Source of the DNA: Lindgomyces ingoldianus | Taxonomy: Eukaryota > Ascomycota > Dothideomycetes > Pleosporales > Lindgomycetaceae | Assembly (NCBI RefSeq): GCF_010093535.1 | Contig: NW_022985163.1 | Location: 2,662,676-2,726,675 of the forward strand | Length of the DNA stretch: 64,000 nucleotides | Reading direction: 5' to 3' | In this document: one piece after another, positions 34,991 to 47,648 of the stretch | Position numbering within the stretch: position 1 is the first letter of the stretch | Layout: the number at the start of each line of letters is the position of its first letter | The notes under the pieces: generated by a model | Told to the model about the DNA's origin: nothing | The model's database searches: none | What the model saw: the letters and a program-made list of their open reading frames with translations, nothing else | Position numbers and translations under genes: made by a program

Positions 34991-37703
34991 GTTGGCGGCC
35001 ACGAGAGAAGATGTGCGAGGCCTGAGTCCGTATTAATATCGAGATCCTCAGAGCGCGTCGTGGTCGAGAGTCTACACAACTGGCAAAGCACATGAGCTTA
35101 CCAGAGAGATAGGTTGTAGAACAAAGGGACCCGAGTTCAGGATATTGTTGTGGGACGATTAGAACTGGAACGGCTAATATCTACAAATCCTATATTGAAG
35201 GTAAAGGCGAAAAGCAATGACAGACTATCAAAGAAGGAGAAGAAAGGCGAGATTGATGCAGCGCAGTCGTGATTGGACCCAACCCAACTCAACAACGGAC
35301 TAGGGGTGAACTGTGGAAAATAGAGATGTCACTGATGGATCACATCTGGAGCGTGGCCAAGCCAATATGTATACGCAGAGTTGGGTTGGCGAAGCATCAG
35401 CCAATGCCTGGGGGAGCAAGGGCACGATCCGCACGAACGGGGTCCAGTGCAACACGCCAGGGTAGAGCACATCATCAGCCAGACAACGGGTGACGAGCGA
35501 GAGTCCAGAACGAGGCGCACAGGGGCGCACAAGCCTCGGAGCGACAGGGTTTTGAAGGCTTAGCTTGCAACCACCAGCCTCGCTGACATGACCCCTCTCC
35601 CGGCTCTGTCTCTTCATCTACACATTTTGTCCCAATATCAATGCCTCCGCCGGCATTGGAAGCCTCTCGCTCCGGCTCGAGCTCTAGGCTCGAACTTGCT
35701 TGTCGAGTAGCCGACGCTAGAAGGTGCATTTCACGCATTGTGACAAGACGAAACCAAGACTGTTGCTTGATGACCAACGGGCATATCGAAACACGAACGA
35801 CTGGGCCAACCGCGTGCATCGACATTTAAACTGCACATATGAAATACATACTATTCCTTTGTTTCACGTGACACGGTACTCTTAACGGCCCAATCAACCT
35901 TGCCGAAGACAGAAAGAACAACCGCATTTTAAAACAAGCCTTTACTTCCCTGCTTGACCCCCATCCCGCGTTTCAAAGCCGACAAGCTCCCAACCCGTAT
36001 CGCCAAAGCTTTCCCTCCCAAACCACTGCTTCTCTTGCGCTCACAGGCCGCTCGGAGACTCAAACCCAGCACGTCACGGCTGTCTTCTCGACTTCCTCAC
36101 CTTGTGCCAAACTGACAAGACCTTGAAACTTTCTTCTGCCAGGTTGTGCCTCAAAGACTCCCCAAAAAGACCAATGATCCAATTGCTTCTACACACAGGA
36201 ATAAAGCTCCCTCACCATCCCTCGATTTGACATGCTAGGTAAAGGATGTTGAGACTACTGACACTCACGACCCAAGCACTTGGCTCAGGACATGGCTTTC
36301 ACGAATCGACTTGCAGCCTCCAATTCAAACTACTCCCGATCCACTGCCAGCAAGGCAGTTTCAGCCCTGTGCAATTCCCGGCCCGGATCCTCACGTCTTG
36401 CCTGCATGTTTTCCACAATCGTGAGATCTGGTCGGCCCCTACCACATGGCATTGACTTCATAAGGCAAAGCGCTCTGTAGTCGTACACGTCATTGATGGT
36501 TGTGCTCTCGTATCATTGCTCGCTGTCTTCCCAAGTTGAATTATTTCCAGCCTCACCAACACTACCGCGGCCCGATGCAACACTCAACTTTCCGAGTACA
36601 AAATTCGCCGACGTGGGCCGGAAGAAGCCGTGCATCCAGCTACCTTTCCTTCCATCACCATCACAAACCTCCTTGCCTGAACTCAGCGGAAGCATCACCT
36701 AGTTGGGATTAAATTAGACCTGCTCTCTATTTCGGCTTCCACAATTAGTTAGTCGCCGACTAGGAACTCACCAGAACAGCCAGCCTCCACCAAATCTTGT
36801 TCGATCTATCGAACGAGCACCACTCACGACTAGTTAATTAACAACAAATAACATCAACACAATTACTCAGCCTCAGCCTCCGCCTCAACGTTCTCGTAGC
36901 CGCACGCAACGCTACGCGTCCTGGGCGCTGGCTGGCGTGGCAAGATGTAAACGGCGACGAAACCAACTCCTTCCACATAAACATTTTCGCAAGACTCTCC
37001 TTTCTCGAATAGGGGCTTCCTAAGGAAACACTTGACCTTTGCACAGATATGGATAAGACAGGGTTTTCTCGGAAACACAGCCACACCCTCATTTAAAATC
37101 CCGCGGATCCCGACAACGATCCCCAATCGTAACACACACCTGGTCTTGACATTCCCGCGACTAGAATCCTCCTAAACGACTAATGGATATATCCGTGCGA
37201 TTTGTAAAATCCTAGCTTCAGCCACGCCACTTGTTGGAATCTTCCTCGAATGCAATGCACATGTGGAGCCATGTTCGACCTCATTCGATGCAGATCCTTC
37301 GAAAAATTTCGTTACCGAATAGCCCTGTTAGGAAGACGAGAATACGAATTCTTGAACCCATTTTCTTGATTGGGTCTCGCAGTCGTATTCCGGGATTCTA
37401 AAGGAAAGGAATATAACTCTGGCATGTCTACACAGGAGGAAATTCGTAGGTTGTATTTTCGTAGGTTCTTCAACTCTACGTACAGCATCTTTTAACGAAA
37501 CGGACTGTTATATAACACCCAGCATTCACTGGCCACGCAAAGGAAGAACATGCGTTTCCAAGAGGAGGACGTGAGACTTAGTAACAACGGCTTGCAACTA
37601 CCTTAAGGTATTGTAGGTGAAAGGTAGGTAGGTAAGAATAAAACGAAATGAGCAATCGACCAAGACCACCAACCCTCAACAATCGCAATCGTTCGCAATC
37701 CCA
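34991..37703. other. 2.7 kb intergenic region
   Basis: Lies between the membrane-protein promoter and the 3' end of the giant gene. A minus-strand frame at 37135-36863 has a Cys-containing translation (FPRKPCLIHICAKVKCFLRK) but starts at GTG and lacks a signal peptide. No supported gene. Confidence 0.5.
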
Positions 37704-40700
37704 TCATCCTCTTCCCCACCCAAACCCCCATCTCCCTTTCAACCCCGAATCTCTCTGTCCCGAAGTCTTCCCCTTCTCTCCACTTCCACCTCTCTGGACC
37801 TCCTTATTTCCACCTCCCAATTCCCTAGGACTCTCCCCTCTCGACCCTGCTCCTACGACTCTCTCGTCACCCAATTCCCACTGCTCATCTAAGTGGAGGG
37901 CGGGCTGGCTTGGTGCAATCCTAGCTGATGCCCTGAGCCGATCAATCCCCCACGAACCCTGTCTTTTCGCCGAGGGAGGAGGGATGAGACTTGAAGATTG
38001 CGGCTGGACATTGGAGGCTAGAGCCGAGGTTGCTGGCAGTGGGGCTCGCGAGGGACGTCTTGATGTTGCTAGGGACGGCGGTCGTGGTCTTGCTAAAGGT
38101 TTCCGCGTGGAGGGCTGGCTCTCTTGCGGTACTGCAGCTCTCGAGACTGGGCCTGAGGCTTGAGTTGGCGTTGTTGCCGAGGAGGGACAACGGGAGATGT
38201 CCAGCCCCTTTCGATTCTCTTGCGGTTGCGTCTTCGCTCTCCCCGGAGCCTCTTCCGCTCGCCACCTTGATCCTGGGGCTCTGGATCTAGTCGAATCCTC
38301 TGCCTTCCGTGGTCTAAGCCTATAGATTCCCGCTTTCTTTGGAGTCTCTCTCTTTCCCTCTCTGAGCCCTGTTCCGTGATTTGAGGTATCATTTGCCACT
38401 GATGATCGTCGATCTAGGTCATGAACTTGGGAAAGGAGAGTTGGCACTCTTTCTGGGGCTGGCATCGTTCGCACTGGGTCTGGGGGTTCCACTGTCGGCC
38501 TCTCAACTGACAGTCTGCGTCTTGTTCTATCAAGAACGGTTGCAGGTCTTCGTGAGGCAGCGGTGGAATTTGCTCGTTGTCTCGTGGGGGCCTCTCCCGC
38601 GGTAGACGCCTGGTTTGTGGGATCTCGCTCTGTTGACGCCCGCAAGGTAGGTACTTCCTCTTCCGTTGAAGCTCGGCGTGTTCCCGCTCGTGAAGGGGTA
38701 TTTCCCTCTCTTTTTGAATCACGACGCGTTCTTGTTCGCGGGGAGGTCGTTCCAGGTGCAGATGCTCCCTCACCTGTTGAATCATAGTGTGTTCTTTTTC
38801 GCAAGAGAGTCGTTCTTGTAGCAGAAATCCCCCTTTCTGTCGCATCACGGCGCGTTCCTCTACGTGAGGGAGTCGTCCCTGTGTCAGACGCTCCCTCCTT
38901 GGTGGGATGAATAATGGTTCCCCATTGCGAGGTAGTCGTTGCCGGGACGCACGTTCCATCTTCTGCTGAATCACGAAGGGCTCCTCGTTGAGACGGAGCC
39001 GTTCTCGAGGCAAAGGCTCTTCCCCCTTCCGTTGATTCTCGACGCTTTGCTGCTCTGGAAGGGGGTTTTCCCTCGGTAGGTGCTCTCGCCCCTCTTGAAT
39101 CACGTCGGGTTGGCGCTCGCCATGACCCCGTTCCTGTTGTAGGGGTTCCTCCCCCCGTTTCTTGAGCTGACAAATGTCTTGCTCGATCCTGTGTGGAGGC
39201 TCTCTTTGGATCTGCTGAGCTCCCGACTCCCGATCCCATTCTTGGGAAATCTTGTCCCTTGGAGGACGATACTCTTCGTGGGACCTCTGCCGAGGCTCGC
39301 CTACCCTCTCCACTGGTCCCATCCCCTTCTCTGATGCCTGGGCTGGAGTGTCCTGGACTCTGCGGCTGAGGCTCGGTATCGGCAGACCTAAAATCCTCCT
39401 CTGGTTGCGCCTCTACTCTCTGCACTGCTTTCGCACCTGTTTCTCTACTTTGGACTGACGATCGCCTTCTTTCTTCTGACGCTTGTCTCTGCGGGCCCGG
39501 AGCAGGAGCCTTGTTAGCATCTGGCGTTCTGCGATCGCCGGCTTCTCTTTCCGCTGACCTTGCGCCTTCCTCTCCCTTTGAAGGCCTGCGCATAACGTTT
39601 TCGTCTTGCTGAATAATCCGAGCCTCATCTGGTGCTTCTGAGGTCCACATACTCCTCTGTCGCTTTCCCTTCGCTCCTTGGTTGGGAGGAGTCTCCTCTT
39701 GCGGAATTTGGCGAGGGCTAGTGTGTTTTTTGTCTTCTTTCGGCCCACGAGTAGATGAAGGCGCTTGAAGCCTAGGAGTGGCCCCCTTTTGGTGACAAAG
39801 GCCTTGTCGCACCTGAGGTTGATAGCGAGAGGGTTCCGTCGCTTCGCTGCAAAGGGCTTGCTGGCAAGGTTGGCTACAAGGGGTGTATTCAAGCCCGGCT
39901 CTCGGTCTGGTCCAGACGTCTCTAGAATAGTCATATCTGGTCGGAGCTGGAAAGTAGATGTCTCTCCGTACTGGGGCAGCAGAATAGACATCTCTTCGTA
40001 CTGTGACTGGGGCATAGCGAGGGTAGTCATCTCTTCTGGCCGGGGCTGGAGATTCTCTGGAATAATTGTCAACTCTTCGTGCTGCAGCGGCTGAAGGAGC
40101 TCGGATATGGCAGTCGTTTCTTTGTTCTGAGACACCTAGAGGAGCTCGGGGGTTAAACTCATTTCTTCGTTCTGGGATGTTGAAAGGAGCTCGGGGATGA
40201 AAGCCATTTCTATGTACTGAAGTGGCAAGATCGGCTCGGAGATAGTGGTCATTTCTACGTACTGCGACGGGAATGCATCTCGAGTACTGACCGTCTCTTC
40301 TAGATGAGGAGGGGCCAGCTGCTCGACCGCTTGGGTAGGTAGAATAGTTGGGCTCGTATCCCGGTGTTGTCCAATAATTTCTTGGCCTTTGTTGCGTTCC
40401 CCCAGGTGCACATCCTGGTGCCAGTCCTGCAAAGGGATATTAGGCGCAATGAACTTACATATTTAGACGACCTCTACTTACCTGGTGCCGCGGATCGAAA
40501 GGGCTCTGCTGTAGGTCGGTCACGAAGGAGCTTAGCAGGCTGGACTGAAGGTACGGCATGGAACCGCCCATGTTCAGGTGGTGGAGGAGGTAAAGGCCTC
40601 TCCACTGGAGCTACTGGTTCTTCTTTCGGCCTCTCGCCCCAGCCAAAGATGCCTTTCCTCACTTTCGCCTTAGGCAAAGGCTCTGGTTTGGATTTTGGTT

Positions 40701-43700
40701 GAGGGGTATGAAGGCCCGGTTTTATCCATGCTGGAGTATCTCGAACAGGAGAGGCGGGAGCAGGAGGGTAAAGCTGTTCAGGAGGAACGTCAAACACTTT
40801 CTGAGCTTTAACTGGAGGAGCTGGGGGCTTCATGTCTGCTTGAAGGGATCTAACGGGTGGTACCATTATCCCTAGAGCTGAGCTTAGCTTCCTCTGCTGC
40901 CCCCGAGATATTGAGCGTGCAGAATGTGTCTCCGGCTTCCGCGCGACCCCAGATAAAGGGAGTCCACGAATCCTCCATTTTTGGTAAGGTTCTGTTGTTG
41001 TGTCAGCTTGAGACTCCTCTGACTCGAAAGGGGGTCCAAGAGATCCAGGTTGGCGACCAAGGTCCACTGTTGGAACCCTGGGAAGTCTGCTAGGTACTTG
41101 TTTAGGAATTTCCTCGGCTGGGAAAGTAGGCTGATGCCCCGTAGATCGTTGATATACCTCAATGCGTACGGGCTCTTGCTGTACGATCTCATCAGCAGTT
41201 CTAGGAGCAGTTGGTTGATGCTCGAGGGACGTCAGGGTTAGTTGTTTAGATAGGATATCAGGAGAGCTCAGTGGACGGTAGATTGCTGTGGGCTCCTCTT
41301 GCACTTCGGCCGCTTTCTCTTCAGGCGGTGACGGCTCGTTCATCACAGAAGAGGGCCGTTTAAGAACAGTTTCCCTTCGAGTTAGAACTCGGCTTGGTTT
41401 CCTTGGTACCTTTGGCTCGGGCCCTGGTGCTTTAGCGGTTGGAACATGACTTGGACTCCTTGGTACCACGTCTTCTGGGTCGTGCTCTCGCTCTGTTTGC
41501 GTCTTCTGCTCCATCATGAACGAAGCGGTTGGGACTGCGTTATAGATATCCAATGCAGCCAGAGGCTTATCAAGTACTGATGAATGCGTCGAAGGAGATG
41601 AGTGGGGAACAATCTCCTCTTCAGGAACCATGGTTGGCTCTCTCGACACTCGTGTGGAATTTTTGGATACAGGCGCCGTTTCTTTGCGTGGTGAGGTAAT
41701 TTCGAGGAGTTCTTCGAAGTGCTCCGCCTCCTGTTCATTGGGGGATGTAGGTCGCAGCTCTAATTCTTCGATAGCAATAGACTTCCTAGACAGAGTGATT
41801 TTAGGTTTTTGTGGAGGCCCCAGGTTGATCAAGGGCTCCTCGTGAGGCTCCGATTCGATTTCAAGAGTCGACTGGCTAGTGAAATGTCGTGCAGTCCTTG
41901 GCTTTATCTCCTCATTCACAACAGCATCGTCAAGACGAACTGGAGAGATATCCTTTGTAGCAACTCGCGTGAGCTTTCTGGATATTGGTGCAGAAGTCCT
42001 TCTACTAGAGGGCTCTACCTGTTCTGTCTTATCTCCTAGTTGCTCTTGAGCACTGACTTCCTGTTCGGACCCTGAATCAGCGCCCATATGCCGTCTAGTC
42101 ATTCTATTCATGGTGATCGCTTGCTCAAGGCTCCCTTCACGAGTAGTTACCTCTCTTGATACTGAAGTCGGTTTCCTTACAATACTGATTGGAGGTGAAG
42201 GAGTCCTCACTCGCGCAGTAGGCTGTCTTGAAACCACAGTGGGTTGTCGAGAGAGCTGCGGGGAAATCAAAGGCCCCTCTTCTAGTAGTTCTGGAGAAGG
42301 AGTATGCTCGCGTATCGTAGTTCGTCGAGATTGAGTAGTTGGCTGGCGAGAAATATGAGTAACGCTTCGAGATACAGCAGTCGGCTTACGCGATATGATG
42401 GTTCCATGCCTCTCAAATCCTGGGGCCATTTCTTCCATTGCTTTAGGCTTGGGTTCACCCGCAACTGGCTCCTCACTTGCAAATCCAGTTGCATGTCGAG
42501 ACAGCCCATGGGGAAGTCTTGTAGACGCTTGGCGAGAGGCAGCGGACTGTTCAACATCGTCCCTTTCGATACGTTGGCTTGTGGATCTAGAAAAACGCCG
42601 AGAAGGTAGTGACACTAATTCGAAAGATTCAACCTCACCCTCAGGCCCAAAAGTAGTGAGATTCTCTAGTGAACTTAACTCCTGAAGCTGTGTCGCACTT
42701 ATCGGAGGAGGAAATCGGACCCTGTCAACTATTTCAGGCTCATGCTCGGAGATGGAAGAGGTTCCCGAACCCATGGACTGTTCTAAATCTGGTGACAACG
42801 CGGGCTCTCTCTTGACATCCTCCATAGCCTGTCGGCTCGTTGCAGGAGGACCATCAGAGCGAGTGGTTGAACGGAAAGACTCAGGTAATCCGGCTGGCTG
42901 TTCTAAATCTAGTGCTGATGCGAGTTCGCTCTCGATTTTCTCTGTAGTCGGACGGCTTATACCTATTGTAGAAGGTCCTTCGGAGACAGTGCTTGGTTCA
43001 AAGGATTCAGACAACCCCGGCTGGATCGTGGGTTGACTCTCGGCCTGAATTGGCTCACGATTAAGCTGGCCTAGTTTGCCAGGTGTTCGAATTCTCATAT
43101 GTGCCTCTATTGGAGAACGGGGCGGCGAGCTTTCCTCCTCGACAATGGACGGCTCACGCTCTTGTCGAAGTATGCGGCGGGTAATAGCTCGCCCAATCAC
43201 TTCAGGCTTTTCCCTGAGCCGAACTAATGGCTGGTTTGGTCGCTTCTCTAACGACATCTCTTTGGTAAATTGGCGCGTTATTACTCTTTGAATGGCTGTC
43301 TCGATGTCTGGTTCGGTGGCGCAAGTACTGTCGGACACGTCTTCTTCAGTAGGAATCATAAGCTGTCTCTCTTTCTTAGTAGGCTCTCTTGAGACTCGCG
43401 ACGGTACGTTTTCCCTCCGAGAGGACATTTGCTGAATGGCAGGGGCATCTTTAACCTCTGAAACAGAGCTTACTATGCTAGGGGAAGGCTCTTGGTTTGC
43501 CGATCTTCGGGTTGGTCGACGAAAGGTCCCCGTGGGTATTTGCGCTGGAGCCTGCTCTGACAGAGTCGACTGCCTCTCTGTAATAGCAAAATCATCGAGA
43601 AAAGCTCTCCGTAATGTTGGTTGTCGCGAGAGGGGAGTAGGAATATCCTCAGGTTTTTGGTCTGTAGACAGTTCAGAGGTAAGGGTCTCAGGGCTTTCCA

Positions 43701-46700
43701 CGAGCGTGGCTTGCGTGGTCTTTCTCGAAGGCGTATACAGTGTCACCCTAGTCACCATACGCTCAGTGATAGGCTGTTGCGATTCTGATTCTGACTTCTC
43801 AACAGCCATTCGCGTGACTGGTAGCTGAAAGTCAACAGGCTCAGTTCCTGCATGTTCTAGTCCAGACCCTGTTTTGGTTATGGTCGCATCACCCTCACTT
43901 CCCGAATACACCGAAGAGCCAGTTTCAGTTGGTTCTCTTCCAAGTCGGCGCTCAAGGTCGTCCACCCGATCTTGAAGCTCGAGAATAGGCTCCGTATATG
44001 CCCTAGGCTGCTTCTGGACCTCCCTGTAGTCTTCGGGCTTATAGTTTGGTTCTTGATTGTAGTCGGACTCACTTTCTGGTTCATATTTCGGCTCTCTAAT
44101 GGTTGTTGCCGACTCTAGTGTAGGGAGCATCTCAAGAACTGTGGTGATAGAGTCGATAGCAGCAGGAAGCTCTGACTGTGCCACCTCGAGCCATTGTTGA
44201 ATCTCCTCGGGTGGGATGGATTCAATGTCCTGCAATCCTTGGGAGATGGTTGAAACGCATTGTGGCTGCGTTTGAATATGGGTAAGTACTGGACTGAGTC
44301 GCCTTTCGTTGACCTCTTGATCTAGTGTTCTCGGTATTTCATCGGCGACAGTATCTCCTGACTTGTTTCGGAATTGGGTGGAAGGTCTTGACAATCCAGT
44401 GGAGACTTTGGTGAGCACTCGTTCGAGAGGGTCAAGACCCTCTTCAAAATATTGACGCTCTCGCAGGTGGACATCAAGGTCTTCCGCGATGGTATCTAGC
44501 TCATCCATCAGCTGGCTGCGTGCCTCCGATAACTCTGTCAATTGCCTGCGAGTCTTCTGAAGCCAAGAGTCTTCGGTGGGCTGGCCATCTTCGACAACCT
44601 TCTCTTCTCCTATTGGAGGAGTAGGTCTTGGTGAGATTATTGTAGATGTTGGAGGGGAGTCTTCAATAGGTGCATTCAGGAACTCGGCTTCGTCTTGGAT
44701 GCTCGGCCTTATGTCAAGATCGACGCCAAGGTCATCGGCAGCGGAGTTCACTAAATCGATCAACTCTGGAATCGACTTCGTGCTCTCTCTTAGGCTTGAT
44801 CGCGAGTCATTGAGATTCGGCCCAACCTGCCCTGGCTCGCCCACATTCAACTTTTCTACAGCCTTAGGAGGAACATACGGACATGGAGGGATATAATCAC
44901 ACACTTGTGGGTAGTTGCAAGGTGGAGGATACCCAGAAGGGTCGTGCTTGCAGGGTGGAGGATTACATGGTAAGGGACGACAAGGCATGGTGCAAACACT
45001 ACTATCCCTGCACCGGTCGACAAGGTCTTGGGATACCCTTCGCAGCTGAGAAATGCTAGGTTGACCGGATCTGATATTGCTGATTACCTGCTCCAGCGTA
45101 TTCGCATGCTCTGTGATAATGGCGTCGATGATGACACCGAGGTCTTTAGCAAAGGTATCTCCACACCTGTCTGGTGGAATGCACTCAGAATGGTGGTGAC
45201 GGCGTGTTAACCTACGACTGCAGGACTGGACATATTTCTTCGAGCTTGATGTACTCGACGAGCTTGCCGTGGATGAATCTGTGGTGGCACGCTTTTGCCT
45301 TGCTTGGTGTTTTGCTCTTGTCGCTTCTTTAGGCGCAGTGCTGGTGCTATTCGTTGCGCACTGACGACAAGGTTTTGCGGAAGCTTTATCTCGATGCTCA
45401 TCCTGCTCGAGATTCGAGAAGTGGCCACAGGAGCGTTTGGCCCAATCTCCAGGATCTCGTAGAGGTCTTGTTGTCCTGAACGACCCACGAGGTTTGATTC
45501 TTGCGCCAGGAAAACCGAAATCTTTGGTCACGCGTCGCCCGTAAGAGCCTCGCCAATCAACATGATCCGGGACGAGAGTATCATGGTAACCTTCCTCCAC
45601 GCCAACAGCAGAAGGAGGAATAGCAGCAGGAGCGGTGCTTTGTCGAAAGAAACTGCTCGGTGTACTGCTGGAGCCATCATGACTAAATCCATTTGCGGGG
45701 ACCTCGTCCAAGTTTGCAGTCGTTGCGATGGGCTCCCCAAAGTTACGAACGTATGTCTTGACATCCTCATCTTGGCCTGCAGGGGTAGGTTTTGAAGACA
45801 TCCGTCCAAGTTGTAGTCGAGGGTTAGAAATCTCGGCTTGATCTAAATGAGCGCTGCGTAATTGTTTCCGGCTGGACTGCCTTGAAGTTGTGGTGTCAAC
45901 TTGGTGGGTTGGCACACGGTGACGGTCTGCTTTGGACTCTTGCCTTGACTTTCGCCGTCTGTCTTCGTAGTCTGGGGTCTTTTCTGCCGCTTTGCCGGAC
46001 TGTTTCCTCCAGGAACGCCTTCGAAGATCGCGATCAGTGTCCTTACGTCTGGCTTCCCGAGCTTGTTTGGGATCATCCGGAGCTAGAACGTCATCGATCT
46101 CAGCAGCGCTCATGGATTCCCGTACATATTGACGTCTCACAGGTTCTTCAGACAAACGAGATCGGCTAAATCTCTTAGATTCTTCAATGGCGGCACGAGC
46201 GGCATTAGAAAGATCATCTAGCTTGGTGCCCTCACCAGCGGCTCGCTGTGCTTGAGCAAGGTCCTTCGTAGGTTGTGGGGGTTCTTCAAGGATACTTGCC
46301 GATCTACTTAGAATATTTGCCTTCTCTTCGACTGAAGAGGAAGACGTCGCTGGAGGGCCTTGGTCTATAGTGACTTCTGCCGGGCGATCGTGGGATTTCC
46401 ATCGAGATGGTGTCTTGCCTTTGCCACCATCCTGGGACTCTGATGTTGTTCTCGCGAAGGCTTTTGGACCTGAAGATTCCTGCTTCTGCCGGATGAAAGG
46501 GTTTATCCGTTGAGAAGAAACAGGTCGATGGGTAGGTTCTGGGGGTGGCCTTGGAATTGGCAAAACTGAACCAGAATCTTCTCGCGTCAAACTATGCTCA
46601 CTTGTAGGACTAGGAATACGTGTCAGGCGAGCATCTTCATCTGTCGATAGACATGGACGGGTGAGCTGGGCGTTCTCGCTTTGCGTCTGGGTGGTTGTTG

Positions 46701-47307
46701 ATCCACCTTTAGCGATCGTGGTTGAGACAGGAGGCGGAAAAGGAGGACCTGTACCAGACTCTGAAGCTTTGCTTTCGAAAAACCTTTTCACAGCCTGCAC
46801 CGAAACTAACTTTTGCGGATGCTTTGGAGGTTCTGAGGGCGCTTGGATAGCTGATACAGCGACTGCTCGCTCAGGCTCAGGTGGAGTAGGCCGAGTTGTG
46901 AATTTGAAATATCCAGATGTTCGGGGTCTGCCTTCCATGCTACTGCCCAGTTGAGAAGGTGGCCCCACTGCGGTAGGCTTCGGCTCTTGGTATGGAGACC
47001 TAGGTATTTCCAGGATTTGGCCATAGGGGTTCTTACCTTGTAGGTACGCTGGAGACTTTGGCCTAGCATTGGTAGCTTGCAGCTCGCCCAACTCTTGTGG
47101 AGGTGTAAGCGTAGGGTGGAGTGAGGAACGCTTCAATAGCCTTGGCTGTGGCTGTATTGGTTCACTAGTTCGAGATGCGGACGGAGGAGAAACGGTACTC
47201 TCGCTACGTCGAGAACGTACAAAGGGCTGCTCAGTTTGCTCGCGGGTCCCTAGGTCAGTGCGACGGGGAGCAGAGGCAGTCAAAGGCAGCTCGAAGCCTC
47301 GTCGCAT
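37704..47307 (-). CDS. Giant disordered, repeat-rich protein (3182 aa), unknown function
   Basis: Minus-strand exons 47307-40482 and 40426-37704. The first frame ends just inside a perfect donor (CAG|GTAAGTAG); splicing to the TTTGCAG acceptor joins codon G|GA and leads into the 3' frame, so what look like two genes are one. Total 9549 nt, in phase. Upstream codons to 47592 lack ATG, so I start at 47307 (MRRGFELPLTASAPRR). Most of the protein is Ser/Arg/Pro/Glu-rich and lacks a fold. Notable parts: a CGHFS ... KPCRQC cysteine motif near residue 630-660; a His/Cys segment (RRHHHSECIPPDRC) and helix near 700-745; a Pro/Cys cluster near 763-813 (CNPPPCKHD, GYPPPCNYPQVC); a coiled coil near 912-970; many SR-x-PT motifs (SRQPTVVSRQPT) near 1600-1730; about eight RRN/RRD-x-RAP units in early exon 2; and 21-residue units like GTTPSRRGTRRDATERG later. 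Possibly a large phosphorylated scaffold; this is inference. Confidence 0.83.
38690..39200 (-). repeat. Tandem repeats of about 63 nt in exon 2 of the giant gene
   Basis: At least seven diverged copies encode roughly GTT-x(2)-R-x(2)-TRRDSTxEGAS. The next frame on the same strand reads as an equally regular Glu/Arg/Gln-rich unit (VIQQ-x-REHLP-x-ER-x-PR) with no stop from 39322 to 38414. Confidence 0.75.
39935..40290 (-). repeat. Tandem repeats of about 60 nt at the start of exon 2 of the giant gene
   Basis: Units such as ERRNEFNPRAPLGVS and EQRNDCHIRAPSAA recur six to eight times, then decay into RRD-Y units (VRRDVYSAAPVRRDIYFPAP). At DNA level the core is gagctcgg followed by a variable part and ttcgttct or ttcgtact. 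Confidence 0.7.
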
Positions 47308-47648
47308 GTGTCCAACGCGAGCTCGGGTGTGTGTGTGATAGACTGCTCTTGAAGGGAAAGTAGGTGACTTGCTCGAGGGTCGGTAATACGGTTTGGAATG
47401 ACTTAACGGAAGGCAAAAAGTGAGGATAACTAGGAATGAAAGTGAGGCAAGAATGGTAGCGCTTTGGGGGGATTTGAGTGCACTCAGATCCAGGTTAAAG
47501 GGAATAGAAGCCGGAGCTGTTGAAGTGTTTTGATGGCTCGACAAGCCACTTCTATGTTTTGGTCTCTGCAGAAGGAAACTACGCCTCTGCACCAGGTACT
47601 GTACACATGTCGCAGTCCTATCCTTGGAAGGAAAGTCTATTTACATAA
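47308..47648. other. Short spacer between ATP16 and the giant gene
   Basis: Both genes run on the minus strand, so this 340-base spacer must hold the ATP16 3' end and the giant gene's promoter and leader. An open frame continues upstream of the giant gene's ATG to 47592 and encodes a hydrophobic stretch (ILASLSFLVILTFCLPL), but without ATG. Confidence 0.55.

Noticed and set aside
36863..37135. Cys-containing 90-codon minus-strand frame, possible small secreted protein
   Set aside because: It starts at GTG, has no signal peptide, and no upstream exon with one could be joined.
38414..39322. 302-codon Glu/Arg-rich frame as a separate gene
   Set aside because: It lies wholly inside exon 2 of the giant gene in another frame and has no start or splice context of its own; kept only as an observation on dual-frame repeats.
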